Assembly: GCA_027082175.1 (NCBI GenBank)
Contig: JALWIX010000024.1
Coordinates: 1-64,000 of the forward strand
Direction: 5' to 3'
DNA from: Campylobacterales bacterium
GTDB lineage: Bacteria; Campylobacterota; Campylobacteria; Campylobacterales; Nitratiruptoraceae
DNA: 64,000 nucleotides
The notes beneath the pieces were generated by a model that ran no database searches, was not told where the DNA came from, and saw only the letters and a program-made list of their open reading frames with translations. Numbering within the stretch: the first letter of the stretch is position 1; every line of letters starts with the position of its first letter. Shown here in pieces: positions 52,694 to 63,048 of this stretch. Made by a program: the position numbers and the translations under genes.

Positions 52694-52726
52694 GATAAAA
52701 AGCGAGAGAAGGCCTCGCTTTTTATC
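52694..52726. terminator. Hairpin GATAAAAAGCGAG...CTCGCTTTTTATC
   Basis: 13-bp stem at the 3' end of the cytochrome c peroxidase gene. Confidence 0.8.
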
Positions 52727-53750
52727 AATCCAAATTGGGTTTTGGAGTAGAAGCTGTTTCTGCCGGAAGCACGGGATATTCTATTTTTGGTTTTTTACCC
52801 GTTAAAGCATTGAAGAATGTAGCGATTGAGTCGATCTCTTTTTTGCTAAGTTTTTTACCAAGTTGAGTTTCGCCCATTATAGCTATAGCCTCTTTTATAT
52901 CATAAGTTGCGCCGTTATGAAAATATGGCGCAGTTTCCAAGATATTTCTAAGAGTCGGGACTTTTACCATGCCGTTTTTATCCCCTTTGAAATCACCCAA
53001 ATTATCATACTTATATTTTCCAGCCACAGGAAATGGCTTCATACTTCCGCCAAGAGCAATACCTGTATGACAACTTGCGCACCCCACTTCTATAAATGTT
53101 TTGAGACCCTTTTTTTCCTCTTTAGTTAATGCATTGCTGTCACCTTGCAAAAACTTATCATATCTGCTGGGAGTGACTAAAGTTCTCTCAAAAGCGCCTA
53201 TAGCTTTACCTATAGTTTTTATAGTTATCTCTTCTCCTGGAAAAACTTCATTAAAAGCTTTTTTATATTCTGGAATTGATGTTACGACTTTTACTGCGTT
53301 TTCAGCTTTCATATCCATTTCAGGCGGAGCTTGTATAGGACCTGTAGCTTGATCTTCAAGATCAGGACTTCTTCCGTCCCAAAACTGTCTATCGTTAAAT
53401 ACCGCGTTATATACGGTTGGAGAATTTAGATGATGAGGATTTCCTCTCCATTTATGCCCTGTAGCTACGGGAACATTATCGTCGCCGCCTAACGCTAAGT
53501 TATGACAAGTGTTACAGCTGATAAGTCCGCTTTTGGAAAGTCTTGGATCGAAATAGAGCTTTTTACCAAGCTCTACCTTCGCTTTTGTTAGTCTGTTTTT
53601 TGGATTGTCAATAGTTTTTATAAGTTCCATAACCTCTTTGGGAATAGGCTTCAGTCCAGCCTCTTTTGCTTTATCAATAAGAGCGTCGCTTGCGCTAAGA
53701 CTTACGCTTAATCCTATAGTTATTGCTAATGTGCCTTTTAGAAATCTCAT
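52725..53750 (-). CDS. Di-heme cytochrome c peroxidase
   Basis: Signal peptide; two CXXCH (CNTCH, CASCH); YNAVFNDRQFWDGRSPDLEDQATGPIQAPPEM. Confidence 0.96.
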   Translation of the reverse strand: MRFLKGTLAITIGLSVSLSASDALIDKAKEAGLKPIPKEVMELIKTIDNPKNRLTKAKVELGKKLYFDPRLSKSGLISCNTCHNLALGGDDNVPVATGHKWRGNPHHLNSPTVYNAVFNDRQFWDGRSPDLEDQATGPIQAPPEMDMKAENAVKVVTSIPEYKKAFNEVFPGEEITIKTIGKAIGAFERTLVTPSRYDKFLQGDSNALTKEEKKGLKTFIEVGCASCHTGIALGGSMKPFPVAGKYKYDNLGDFKGDKNGMVKVPTLRNILETAPYFHNGATYDIKEAIAIMGETQLGKKLSKKEIDSIATFFNALTGKKPKIEYPVLPAETASTPKPNLD

Positions 53751-53966
53751 TTATCCTCCTTCTAATAATTAAATTTGTCAATATTGTATCAGTAAAAATA
53801 TTAAATTTTAATTAATAATTATTTTCCAATGATAAGTTGCAAATTTTGATAAGTTATTTATTTTATTTAATCTTATTTGATGAGATAAGAAATTGTTTTG
53901 CAATTTCCAATTTTAAATTATGGTATAATACTGTCTATTTTAACCAAGAAAGGGGGTGATGTCAGT

Positions 53967-54179
53967 ATGCCTGGCATCCTCGTAAAGCCAAACCAGTCGT
54001 TTGAGGAGGCTTACAGACTTTTTAAAAAGCAGGTTGATAGAAACCTTATCGTTACCGAGGCTAGAGCAAGAAGATTCTACGAAAAGCCGACGGAACGAAG
54101 AAAAAAGGAAAAGATCGCCGCAAGAAAAAAGATGCTCAAACGACTATATATGCTCAGACGTTACGAATCTCGTCTGTAA
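53967..54179 (+). CDS. rpsU: 30S ribosomal protein S21
   Basis: [70 protein letters not shown]; internal start used. Confidence 0.96.
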   Translation: MPGILVKPNQSFEEAYRLFKKQVDRNLIVTEARARRFYEKPTERRKKEKIAARKKMLKRLYMLRRYESRL

Positions 54180-54206
54180 TTCAAAAGGGTTACTTGCCCT
54201 TTTGAA
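54180..54206. terminator. Hairpin TTCAAAAGGG-N7-CCCTTTTGAA after rpsU
   Basis: Perfect 10-bp arms. Confidence 0.7.
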
Positions 54207-54591
54207 TATTTAAGAAAACGCTCTGAAAAGTTACAAAATTCTACTTGTTCAAGTTGATTTTCAAAACCTTCGTTAATTTCATTTTTTTTAAAGCTTTAAA
54301 AAAATTTAAACGCTTCTATCATTGATATATTTACTTTTTCTTATACTAGTTGCTTCTGGAAGCTTCGACTACAATATCTTTTGTTAAAAGTTGGAAAACA
54401 AAATATGTTCTAAAAGAATCAATTGAAAATCTTATCTAACATTAAAATGATAAAATTTTTGCAAAATTTATTTTAGATGTATTAATTAGCTATTTAGTTA
54501 AAAGTATTAAATAGAAGTTTGAAATCTTTTAAGGCAAAAAATGTATAATTATCAAAAATTCAAACTACTCTATATTTTAAAAGGATAGAAG

Positions 54592-55851
54592 ATGAGATTT
54601 AGCGCTCCCCTAAAGCACAACTCCATCAAATTTTTGCTTCTTGGCTCAGGAGAACTAGGTAAAGAAGTCGCCATAGAAGCTGCAAGGTTAGGAATAGAAG
54701 TAATAGCCGTAGATAGATATCCAAACGCACCCGCGCATCTTGTGGCAAACAAAAGTTATGTAATAGATATGAAAAATAAAGAGCAGGTTTTAGAGATAAT
54801 CTTAAGAGAAAAACCCACATATATACTTCCAGAGATTGAAGCTATTAACATAGAAGCGCTTTTCGAAGCCGAGAAGTTAGGTTTTAACGTGATACCAAAC
54901 GCCGAAGCCGTTAATAAAACAATGAATAGAAAAAATATAAGAGTTTTTGCCGCCGAAGAGTTAAATCTAAAAACAAGCAAATACAGATTTGTAAAAAGTT
55001 TAGAAGAGTTAAAAGAGGCGGCAAAAGAGATAGGCTTTCCATGTGTAATAAAACCGGTTATGAGTTCTTCTGGACATGGACAAAGCATAGCTCGCTCTGA
55101 AGCGGAACTTGAGCGATGCTTTGAAATAGCAAAAGAAGCGAGAGGCGACGCAAGCGAACTTATAGTGGAAGAGTTTATCGATTTTGATTATGAGATCACT
55201 TTGCTTACGGCAAGAAACGATAACGAGATAGTGTTTTGCGAACCTATTGGACATAAACAAAAAGATGGAGATTATATCTATAGCTGGCAGCCTATGGAGA
55301 TGAGTAAAACCGCAAAAGAGAAAGCGAAAGAGATAGCAAAAAAAATAACGGACGGACTTGGCGGAAGAGGTATTTTTGGCGTTGAGCTATTTATAAAAGG
55401 GGATGAGGTATATTTTAGCGAGGTGAGTCCTAGACCTCACGATACCGGAATGGTTACTATGATAACTCAGAGTCAAAGCGAATTTGCCTTGCATGTTAGA
55501 GCTATACTCAACCTTCCTTTGGCATTTGTTCAATATATAGGAGGAGCTAGTGCGGCATATAAAGCCAAAAGCGAAAGTTTCAATCCCGTATTAGATATTG
55601 CCGATGAGTGTTTTTCCAAAGACTCATTCGTAAGAATATTTGGAAAACCCGAGTCTCATGAAGGTAGAAGAATGGCCGTAGTTTTAACGATGGGCGAGCC
55701 AAAAAGAGCTCTTGAAAGAGCAAAAGAGTTGATAGAAAAGATAAGCGACGAAGATTTCGCAAAAAGCGTTGTGCAAGAGGTTAAACAAGAGGAGGAGCAA
55801 GAGTCTTGCGGATTTTTCAAAAAAATCGCCAATATATTTTTGGGAAAATAG
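54592..55851 (+). CDS. purT: Formate-dependent phosphoribosylglycinamide formyltransferase
   Basis: [64 protein letters not shown]. Confidence 0.97.
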   Translation: MRFSAPLKHNSIKFLLLGSGELGKEVAIEAARLGIEVIAVDRYPNAPAHLVANKSYVIDMKNKEQVLEIILREKPTYILPEIEAINIEALFEAEKLGFNVIPNAEAVNKTMNRKNIRVFAAEELNLKTSKYRFVKSLEELKEAAKEIGFPCVIKPVMSSSGHGQSIARSEAELERCFEIAKEARGDASELIVEEFIDFDYEITLLTARNDNEIVFCEPIGHKQKDGDYIYSWQPMEMSKTAKEKAKEIAKKITDGLGGRGIFGVELFIKGDEVYFSEVSPRPHDTGMVTMITQSQSEFALHVRAILNLPLAFVQYIGGASAAYKAKSESFNPVLDIADECFSKDSFVRIFGKPESHEGRRMAVVLTMGEPKRALERAKELIEKISDEDFAKSVVQEVKQEEEQESCGFFKKIANIFLGK

Positions 55852-56274
55852 ATGAAAATATTTCAAAAAGAGATAATTTTAAAAGCGTATCCTAGAGGTT
55901 TTTACCTTGTTACGGAGGAGATATTATCACAGCTAAAAGGATTAAATGAGTTCAAAAAAGGATTGTGCCATCTCTTTTTATTGCATACAAGCGCAAGCCT
56001 TACTATAAATGAAAACGCCGATCCTAGCGTAAGAAGAGATTTTTTAAGTTTTACCAATAAAATTGTGCCGGAGAACGAACCATATTATACTCATATATTA
56101 GAAGGCAGCGACGATATGCCGGCACATATTAAAAGCTCTTTGTACGGTAACTCATTGACTATTCCTGTAAAAAACGGAAGATTTGTTTTAGGGATATGGC
56201 AGGGGATATATCTTTGCGAGCATAGAGATTTTCCATCCAATAGACATATTTTCGCAACAATAATCGGAGAATAA
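55852..56274 (+). CDS. YjbQ family (UPF0047) protein
   Basis: GLCHLFLLHTSASLTINENADPSVRRDF, MPAHIKSSLYGNSLTIPVKNGRFVLGIWQGIYLCEHR. Confidence 0.93.
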   Translation: MKIFQKEIILKAYPRGFYLVTEEILSQLKGLNEFKKGLCHLFLLHTSASLTINENADPSVRRDFLSFTNKIVPENEPYYTHILEGSDDMPAHIKSSLYGNSLTIPVKNGRFVLGIWQGIYLCEHRDFPSNRHIFATIIGE

Positions 56275-56299
56275 AGGTTTTAATAATTAAAGGAGTTTT

Positions 56300-57241
56300 A
56301 TGAAAATAGTGTTTCTTGACGCAAAAACGGTAGGCAATGATGTAAGTCTAGACATATTAAAAGAGTTTGGGGAGTTAATGATATATGAAACTACTAGCGA
56401 TAACGAAAAAAGAGAAAGAATCCAAGACGCGGAAATCGTTATAACAAATAAAGTAGTAATGGATAAAGAAGCTATTGATAGCGCAAAAAATCTAAAACTT
56501 ATCTGCGTTGCGGCAACAGGTATGAACAACGTAGATATAGAGTATGCAAATAAAAAGGGTATCGAGGTAAAAAATGTTGTAGACTACTCAACAGAGAGTG
56601 TTGTCCAGCACACTTTTGCAATGGCATTTTATCTAATCGAACAAATAAAATATTATGACGATTATGTAAAAAGCGGCAAATGGAGCCGTTCAAAGATTTT
56701 TACCTGTATTGACAGGCCTTTTTTCGAGATTCACGATAAAAGATGGGGGATAATAGGGCTTGGCGCCATAGGCAAAAGAGTGGCGCAAGTTGCCCAAAGC
56801 TTTGGATGCGATGTGGTTTACTACTCCACAAGCGGAAAAAATTTTGACGAAAGATATAAACAGGTGCCCTTAATCAATCTTCTATGCACTTGCGATATTA
56901 TCTCAATACACGCTCCCTTAAACGATAAAACAAAAAATCTATTAAATAAAAACAATCTATATAGATTAAACGACTATACAGTACTCTTAAATTTAGGAAG
57001 AGGGGGGATAATAAACGAAGATGATTTAGCGAAAATTTTTGATGAAAAAAAGATTTTTGTTGGACTTGATGTAACCGAAAAGGAGCCGTTAGACGAAAAT
57101 AGTCCTCTAAATTTTGTAAAAGATAAAGATAGGCTCTTGATAACGCCTCATATAGCCTGGACAAGCATGGAAGCTAGAGATAGACTTATTATGGGAATTG
57201 CAAAAAATATAGAAAATTTTATAAAAAGGAGCAAGTTTTGA
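56300..57241 (+). CDS. D-2-hydroxyacid dehydrogenase
   Basis: WGIIGLGAIGKRVAQVAQSFGCDVVYYS, LLNLGRGGIINEDDLAKI, DVTEKEPL. Confidence 0.93.
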   Translation: MKIVFLDAKTVGNDVSLDILKEFGELMIYETTSDNEKRERIQDAEIVITNKVVMDKEAIDSAKNLKLICVAATGMNNVDIEYANKKGIEVKNVVDYSTESVVQHTFAMAFYLIEQIKYYDDYVKSGKWSRSKIFTCIDRPFFEIHDKRWGIIGLGAIGKRVAQVAQSFGCDVVYYSTSGKNFDERYKQVPLINLLCTCDIISIHAPLNDKTKNLLNKNNLYRLNDYTVLLNLGRGGIINEDDLAKIFDEKKIFVGLDVTEKEPLDENSPLNFVKDKDRLLITPHIAWTSMEARDRLIMGIAKNIENFIKRSKF

Positions 57242-57696
57242 AAAAATTACTTCTTAGCTTTTTGATAATTGCGGGTTTTTTATTTAGCGGATGCGCGCAA
57301 AGAGGTTATACTCAAGCAGATGTTGGCGAAGTAATGATAAATTATAAGGGAACAGTTGTTCATACAAGAACGGTTGAGATACAAGACGATGGCGGCGGTA
57401 TGATATTGGGGGCAATCGTAGGCGCTATAATAGGTCAGCAAATAGGCGAAGGAAAAGGAAAAAGTTTAGCTACGGCAGCGGGCACAGTGGCAGGTGGCAT
57501 AGTAGGCAGCAATCTGAACAAAGATTTAGGACAAGAGATAACGGTAGACCTTGAAAATGGACAAAAAGTTACTACAGTAATTAGATTGGATAAAAAGAAT
57601 CCTTACTGGCTAAGGCCGGGAGATAGAGTAATGGTTTATGTAAAAGGAAACAAAATTGTAAGAGTTGCTCCCATTTTTAACGAAAGAGTTGAGTGA
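57238..57696 (+). CDS. Glycine-zipper 2TM lipoprotein (SlyB-like)
   Basis: Lipobox LFSGCAQ; GGGMILGAIVGAIIGQQIGEGKGKSLATAAGTVAGGIVGSNL. Confidence 0.88.
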   Translation: MKKLLLSFLIIAGFLFSGCAQRGYTQADVGEVMINYKGTVVHTRTVEIQDDGGGMILGAIVGAIIGQQIGEGKGKSLATAAGTVAGGIVGSNLNKDLGQEITVDLENGQKVTTVIRLDKKNPYWLRPGDRVMVYVKGNKIVRVAPIFNERVE

Positions 57697-59303
57697 TGAT
57701 ATATGACGTTTTGGTTATCGGTACCGGAGGCGCCGGACTATGCGCAGCTTTAAGCGCTAAAGAGGAAGGAGCTAAAGTTTTGGCAGTAGGTAAAAGTTAT
57801 CCTACAAGAAGTCAAACTTCCATGGCGCAAGGGGGAATTAATGCGGTATTGAGCGAAAATAGCGATACAATCTTCTCTCATATCAAAGATACATTGAACT
57901 CTTCCGCGGGACTTGCCGATAAAAGAGTAGTCGAATATGTTTGCAAAGAGGCTCCAAAAGCGATCCAATGGCTTGATTCTATAGGAACTCCTTTTAGCAG
58001 AGAAAATGGAAAAATAGCGCAGAGAAAATTGGGCGGTTCAAATGCTCCAAGAGCTTGCTACGCTCAAGATTATACAGGTCTTAAAATATTGCATACGCTT
58101 TATGATTTTTCTATAAAAGAGGGTATAGAGTTTTTGGACGAAAGTTTTTTTTTAAATCTTATAGTTGAAGAAAATAGAGTCAAAGGCGCCACATTTTTGG
58201 ATATAAAAACTTCTCAAGTAAAACAGATACTATCAAAAAGCGTAATTATTGCAACGGGCGGATATTCTAAGATATATAAAGATTTCTCCACGAACTCGTC
58301 TCATGCAACAGGAGACGGTTTGTCTGCAGCTTTGAGAGCCGGATGTCGCCTTAGCGATATGGAGTTTATTCAGTTTCATCCAACTGCCCTTAAAAAAAGT
58401 TCAGTTTTAATAAGTGAAGCTGCCAGAGGGGCAGGAGGATTTTTGATAAACCAAAAAGGTGAGAGATTTGTAGATGAGCTTTTAACAAGAGATGAGGTAT
58501 CAAGAGCCATATACAATGAGATAGAAAAAGGAAACGAGGTATTTTTGGATATTCGTCATTTAGGAAAAGAGTTTATAGAAAAGAATCTACCTCAAGAAAG
58601 AAAATTGTCCATTCTATACGAGGGGATAGACCCTTTAAAAGAACCGATTCCTATCAAACCCGCAGCCCACTATACTATGGGCGGAATAGATGTGGACGAA
58701 AATCTAGAAACGTCAGTAGAAAACCTCTATGCGGTCGGAGAGTGCGCCAACGCGAAACTTCACGGCGCAAATAGATTAGGAGGAAATTCACTGTTAGAGA
58801 TCATTGTTTTAGGCAAGCTTGCCGGAAAAAATGCGGCCAAAAGAGCAAAAGAGAGTGTGGTAGAAGATAAAATCTATGAAAAAACCTTGATGGACGCAAA
58901 TTTTATAAAAGGAGTCTTCAGTTTTCCAAACAAAATCGATTTCTATGAAAAAAGAGATTTTTTAAGCAAAATATTTTATAGAAATGTAGGCGTTTACAGA
59001 GAGGAGATGGGACTAAAAGGTGTTTTGTCGGTTGTTAGACAGATGCAAAGAGAGCTCTCTTTTATGGGGATAAAAGACAAATCGCCACTTTACAATACAA
59101 ACTTGATTGAGTTTATAGAGTTTGGCAATATGATAGAGCTTGCGGAAACAATACTTGTAAGTGCGATAAGCAGAAATGAGAGCAGAGGGGCTCATTTTAG
59201 AGTAGATTATCCTCAAAGAGATGATGAGAAGTTTCTTGCCCATACGATAACTTGGAAAGAAGACGGCGTTTTGTGCGCGGATTTTAAGAAGATTAAAAAT
59301 TAG
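57693..59303 (+). CDS. Succinate dehydrogenase/fumarate reductase flavoprotein subunit
   Basis: DVLVIGTGGAGLCAALSAKEEG, SQTSMAQGGINA, EFIQFHPTAL, HYTMGGIDVDEN, HGANRLGGNSLLEIIVLG. Confidence 0.92.
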   Translation: MMIYDVLVIGTGGAGLCAALSAKEEGAKVLAVGKSYPTRSQTSMAQGGINAVLSENSDTIFSHIKDTLNSSAGLADKRVVEYVCKEAPKAIQWLDSIGTPFSRENGKIAQRKLGGSNAPRACYAQDYTGLKILHTLYDFSIKEGIEFLDESFFLNLIVEENRVKGATFLDIKTSQVKQILSKSVIIATGGYSKIYKDFSTNSSHATGDGLSAALRAGCRLSDMEFIQFHPTALKKSSVLISEAARGAGGFLINQKGERFVDELLTRDEVSRAIYNEIEKGNEVFLDIRHLGKEFIEKNLPQERKLSILYEGIDPLKEPIPIKPAAHYTMGGIDVDENLETSVENLYAVGECANAKLHGANRLGGNSLLEIIVLGKLAGKNAAKRAKESVVEDKIYEKTLMDANFIKGVFSFPNKIDFYEKRDFLSKIFYRNVGVYREEMGLKGVLSVVRQMQRELSFMGIKDKSPLYNTNLIEFIEFGNMIELAETILVSAISRNESRGAHFRVDYPQRDDEKFLAHTITWKEDGVLCADFKKIKN

Positions 59304-59357
59304 CTTTTTTGACAAATATTTTAGTAATATTTCATATTAAATAATTAAGGAGCGTTT

Positions 59358-60062
59358 TTGAAAATCGAAATAAGAAGGTATCATCCTCATTTCGAACCAA
59401 AATATATCTTTATGAGCTATGAGATACCCGAAGGCTTAACCCTATTAGAAGCGCTTGAACACATAAAAAGCAAGCTGGATTCCACATTGACCTTTTCAAA
59501 AGGGTGTAGAAGCGGAGTTTGCGGCAGTTGCGCAGTTAGAGTTAATGAAAAAGAGGTCTTGGCCTGCGAATATAGAGTAAAAGATGGCGATAAGATAGAA
59601 GCTTTGAAAGCTTCCGAAGTAGTAAGAGACTTAATAGTTGATATGAAAAAGCCACTAGAGACTCTAAAGAGGGCAAAAACATATCTTTCAGAACAAAACA
59701 TAGTTTTTATGAATGAAGAAGATGAGAAAATGACAAAGAAACAAAGCGACTGTATCCTTTGCTCTTCTTGTTATAGTTCCTGTCCCGTTTTTGAGACAAA
59801 TCCAGACTTTTTAGGTCCCTTTGCGCTTACAAGAAACTATAGATATGTAGTTGATAAAAGAGAAACAAAGAAAAAAGAGAAAATAGAAGCTATTTTACAA
59901 AATGGTATCTGGGATTGCACTCTTTGCGGCAACTGTACGGAAGTATGCCCGCAAGGAATTGATCCTAAAACAGATATTATGATGCTACAAAGCTGGGCTG
60001 CAAAATTTGGGTATCAAAATCCCAATATCGCAAATTTTGGAAGTTTCGGATTGGATTTTTGA
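59358..60062 (+). CDS. Succinate dehydrogenase/fumarate reductase iron-sulfur subunit
   Basis: CRSGVCGSCAVRVN...C; CILCSSCYSSCPV; CTLCGNCTEVCPQGIDP. Confidence 0.93.
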   Translation: MKIEIRRYHPHFEPKYIFMSYEIPEGLTLLEALEHIKSKLDSTLTFSKGCRSGVCGSCAVRVNEKEVLACEYRVKDGDKIEALKASEVVRDLIVDMKKPLETLKRAKTYLSEQNIVFMNEEDEKMTKKQSDCILCSSCYSSCPVFETNPDFLGPFALTRNYRYVVDKRETKKKEKIEAILQNGIWDCTLCGNCTEVCPQGIDPKTDIMMLQSWAAKFGYQNPNIANFGSFGLDF

Positions 60063-60730
60063 TGAATATAGAGAATTTACCGGTTTTTTCAAATTTACAG
60101 GAAAATCTCTTTGCTGCGTTTAAACAAAACGGAAGAGTAAAAGAGTTTATTAAGGGTTCTTACCCTTTAAATTCGGAAGATACATTAAAATATTTCTATA
60201 TCATTTTAGAAGGAAGACTAAAAGTCTCCCAAATAAATCCTGAGAATGCAAAAGAGCAGACTATCCATATACTTTCATCAGGAGATATGTTTGACATCAT
60301 ACCTCTTTTGGACAACAAACCGCATGAAGTATTAACTTACGCGTTAGACAATTGCAAAGTTTTCGAAGTAAAGATAGAGACAGTCAGAAATCTAATATAT
60401 TCAAATCCCGAATTTAACAAAATATTTATGCCATATATCGCAAAAAATCTGAGAAATTTAGAAAATTTGGCTGTTGAGTTGTCTCTGTTTGATACATCTA
60501 CCAGGCTTATAAGGCTCTTTTTAAAAAATCTAGATTTAAGAAATAGCGGTAAGCTAAAACTGATTCATGATCTTCCTCATGAAGAGATAGCTAGTCTTAT
60601 AGGCACCGTTAGGCATGTTGTCAACAGACATATTCAGCAATTGAAAAAAGATGGAATTTTACAGGTAGAAAGAAAAAAACTGACTCTTAAAAATATTGAA
60701 GGACTTTTGGAAAAACTACAGATAAAATAG
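60062..60730 (+). CDS. Crp/Fnr family transcriptional regulator
   Basis: Cyclic-nucleotide-binding-like fold plus HTH PHEEIASLIGTVRHVVNRHIQQLKKDGIL; ATGA overlap with upstream gene. Confidence 0.92.
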   Translation: MNIENLPVFSNLQENLFAAFKQNGRVKEFIKGSYPLNSEDTLKYFYIILEGRLKVSQINPENAKEQTIHILSSGDMFDIIPLLDNKPHEVLTYALDNCKVFEVKIETVRNLIYSNPEFNKIFMPYIAKNLRNLENLAVELSLFDTSTRLIRLFLKNLDLRNSGKLKLIHDLPHEEIASLIGTVRHVVNRHIQQLKKDGILQVERKKLTLKNIEGLLEKLQIK

Positions 60731-60812
60731 AGTTAAATTCTCTTTGTTAAAACAAGAAAATAATACAATATTGCACCAAATCAGCCTAAAATGAATCAAA
60801 AAAAGGCTACGA

Positions 60813-61127
60813 ATGGATAAAAGATGCGAACTTTTCATAAGACTTATAGAAAAAGAAAAATATTATGACGCCCATGAAGTTTTGGAAGAGGTATGGTTTC
60901 CAAACAGAAAAGAGAAAAATCCAGATACTCTTTTGTTAAAAGCGTTTATAAACGCTTCAGTGTCTTTTGAATTGATAAAGAGAGGCAAAAAGGCGCAGGC
61001 AAGAAAAGTTTGGAAAAATTATCAAAAATATATAGTTTATATTAACAAGTGTTCATCTGAAAATATTGAAAATTTTAAAAAAGTAAAAACTGTTTTGGAA
61101 TCAAACTATGACAAACTCCTATCATGA
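60813..61127 (+). CDS. DUF309 family protein
   Basis: YYDAHEVLEEVWFPNRKEKNPDTLLLKAFINASVSFELIKRG. Confidence 0.85.
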   Translation: MDKRCELFIRLIEKEKYYDAHEVLEEVWFPNRKEKNPDTLLLKAFINASVSFELIKRGKKAQARKVWKNYQKYIVYINKCSSENIENFKKVKTVLESNYDKLLS

Positions 61128-62394
61128 AGCTACAAAACATACATATTTATCCGTAAGAAGCGGCGCGCGCCAACTTGAATGGTCAAAAATGCCTAAAACT
61201 TTTAAAATTTATCCAAACTCTTTTGCTGTAAAAAGACTAGAACTAGATAATAAAATAGATAGATTCATATATCTAATAGGAGGAATAACAGCAAAAAAAG
61301 TTTATCCCGGAGTCGAATACTACTTAAGAACCGTTCCTAGCGCCGGAGCTCTATACCCTGTAGAAATCTATTTTCAAGCAAGAGATGTAGAAGGGTTTAA
61401 AAACGGAATTTACCATTTCTCTCCTGCTGAAAACGCAGTAAGACTTTTACATGAGATAATAGATGAAGAGGGAGTAGAGTTTCATCTTAAAGATAAAAGA
61501 ATGATAAAGGGTTTTTTGTTTCTCTTTTCATCTGTATATTTTCGCTCAAGTTGGAAATACTCTTCAAGAGCGTTTAGATACGCTCTTTTAGATACGGGGC
61601 ATGTTCTTGGGGCATTGGAGGCAAGTTGTTATCTATATGAGCATGCTTTTTTTATTTTATACGATTTTGACAAAAAAATCTTGAATGAAAAGTTTGGGTT
61701 TAAAGATAGAGAGTTTTTTCTATCTGGAGCCAAAGTAGGAATACCTCAAAAAAGAGAGGCTAAATTTTTTAAACTAAATTTGCCTTTTGTAGAGCCTACG
61801 GAAACTTTTGAGAAAAATGAACTTATTCAGGAAAGCTATATTGAGAGTTTAAGACTTAAAAATTGCAAAAAAGAGTATAGATTTCCTAAATTCAATTTTC
61901 ACAAAGAGAGATTTTTTGAAACTATTTTAAATAGAAGAAGCATTAGAGAGTTTTCTAAATCGCCTATAAAATCTGAAGAGTTTGAGTATATATATCAAAC
62001 TATGATTGAACCGATACCCTCTGATTGCGATGAAAAAGTCAAAATCTATTATATAGTCAACAAAGTTTCAGGTATGAAGCAAGGTCTTTATAAAAACAAA
62101 GAGTTGCTTAAAGAGGGAGACTTTAGCCAAATAGCTAGATATTTGTGTTTAGAGCAAGCTCTAGGAGGCGATAGCGCCGTAACGTTTTTTCTCACATCAA
62201 ACGCTAAAAATTATCAGTCTCTCTACCAAAAAGCCGGACTTATTGGACAGAGATGTTATCTTTCAAGCGAATATATCCAAATAGGATGTAGCGGAATTGG
62301 AGCATACTATGATGATGAAGTCAAAAATTTTTTACATAGCGATGATATGGTATTATACGCTTTATCAATTGGCAACAATAAGGAGCGCTTATGA
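61108..62394 (+). CDS. SagB/ThcOx-type dehydrogenase with two nitroreductase-like halves
   Basis: RTVPSAGALYPVEIYFQ in the N-half; FETILNRRSIREFSKSPIKSEEFEYI...GGDSAVTFFLTSNAKNYQSLYQKAGLIGQRCYLSSEYIQIGCSGIGAY in the C-half. Confidence 0.87.
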   Translation: MTNSYHEATKHTYLSVRSGARQLEWSKMPKTFKIYPNSFAVKRLELDNKIDRFIYLIGGITAKKVYPGVEYYLRTVPSAGALYPVEIYFQARDVEGFKNGIYHFSPAENAVRLLHEIIDEEGVEFHLKDKRMIKGFLFLFSSVYFRSSWKYSSRAFRYALLDTGHVLGALEASCYLYEHAFFILYDFDKKILNEKFGFKDREFFLSGAKVGIPQKREAKFFKLNLPFVEPTETFEKNELIQESYIESLRLKNCKKEYRFPKFNFHKERFFETILNRRSIREFSKSPIKSEEFEYIYQTMIEPIPSDCDEKVKIYYIVNKVSGMKQGLYKNKELLKEGDFSQIARYLCLEQALGGDSAVTFFLTSNAKNYQSLYQKAGLIGQRCYLSSEYIQIGCSGIGAYYDDEVKNFLHSDDMVLYALSIGNNKERL

Positions 62395-62972
62395 GATTTA
62401 TAATCTACTGTGTCATTGCTATATTGATTTTAGGTTGCGAAAATACGAATCAAAAACCGATAGTAATAGACAATAAAAAACAAAAGTACGCAAGCGAGAT
62501 TTTAAACGCCAAAATATTATCGGAAAAAAATAGTAAAATTGAGGCTAAAACAAAAAAAGAGATAGCGATGATTGAGATGAAAAAGGCAATCGAAACCAAA
62601 AAGATTGAATCTCAAGCAAAAGTTCAGATGGAGAAGATCAAAAGCCAAAGAGAACTTGAAAAGACTAAACTTGAACTTCAAGCAAAATCTGAAGCCAACT
62701 CCATTACGCAAACAGCTTTAATTCTCTTTGCAGTTTTAGGTTTTGGTGTGCTCATACTTATATATATCCTTTTTAAAAGATATCAAGAAAATAAAATATC
62801 CATCGAGAGAGAAAAAATGAGACTTCAAAAGGAGATGAAAGAGAAAGAGATAAAAGCCAAAATGGCGGAAAAACTTATAGACGCCCTAAGTAGCGGCAAT
62901 CTCACTAAAGAGCAAGAGGAGAGGCTTCTTTCGTTGATTAACCAAAAAAACGTTTTAGAGTATAAAGGCTAA
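62391..62972 (+). CDS. Putative lipoprotein with coiled coil and a TM helix, unknown function
   Basis: AILILGCENT lipobox; KIEAKTKKEIAMIEMKKAIETKKIESQAKVQMEKIKSQ repeats; TM ALILFAVLGFGVLILIYILF. Confidence 0.75.
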   Translation: MRFIIYCVIAILILGCENTNQKPIVIDNKKQKYASEILNAKILSEKNSKIEAKTKKEIAMIEMKKAIETKKIESQAKVQMEKIKSQRELEKTKLELQAKSEANSITQTALILFAVLGFGVLILIYILFKRYQENKISIEREKMRLQKEMKEKEIKAKMAEKLIDALSSGNLTKEQEERLLSLINQKNVLEYKG

Positions 62973-63048
62973 TCTATCTTTTTTTAATTAAAGAATAAGC
63001 ATTCAAGTCTTAAACTATACAGATTGATAAAATCTAAAAAGGAAATTG

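Noticed and set aside
54001-54213. ORF 54001..54213 (+, 70 aa)
   Set aside because: Alternative frame of rpsU
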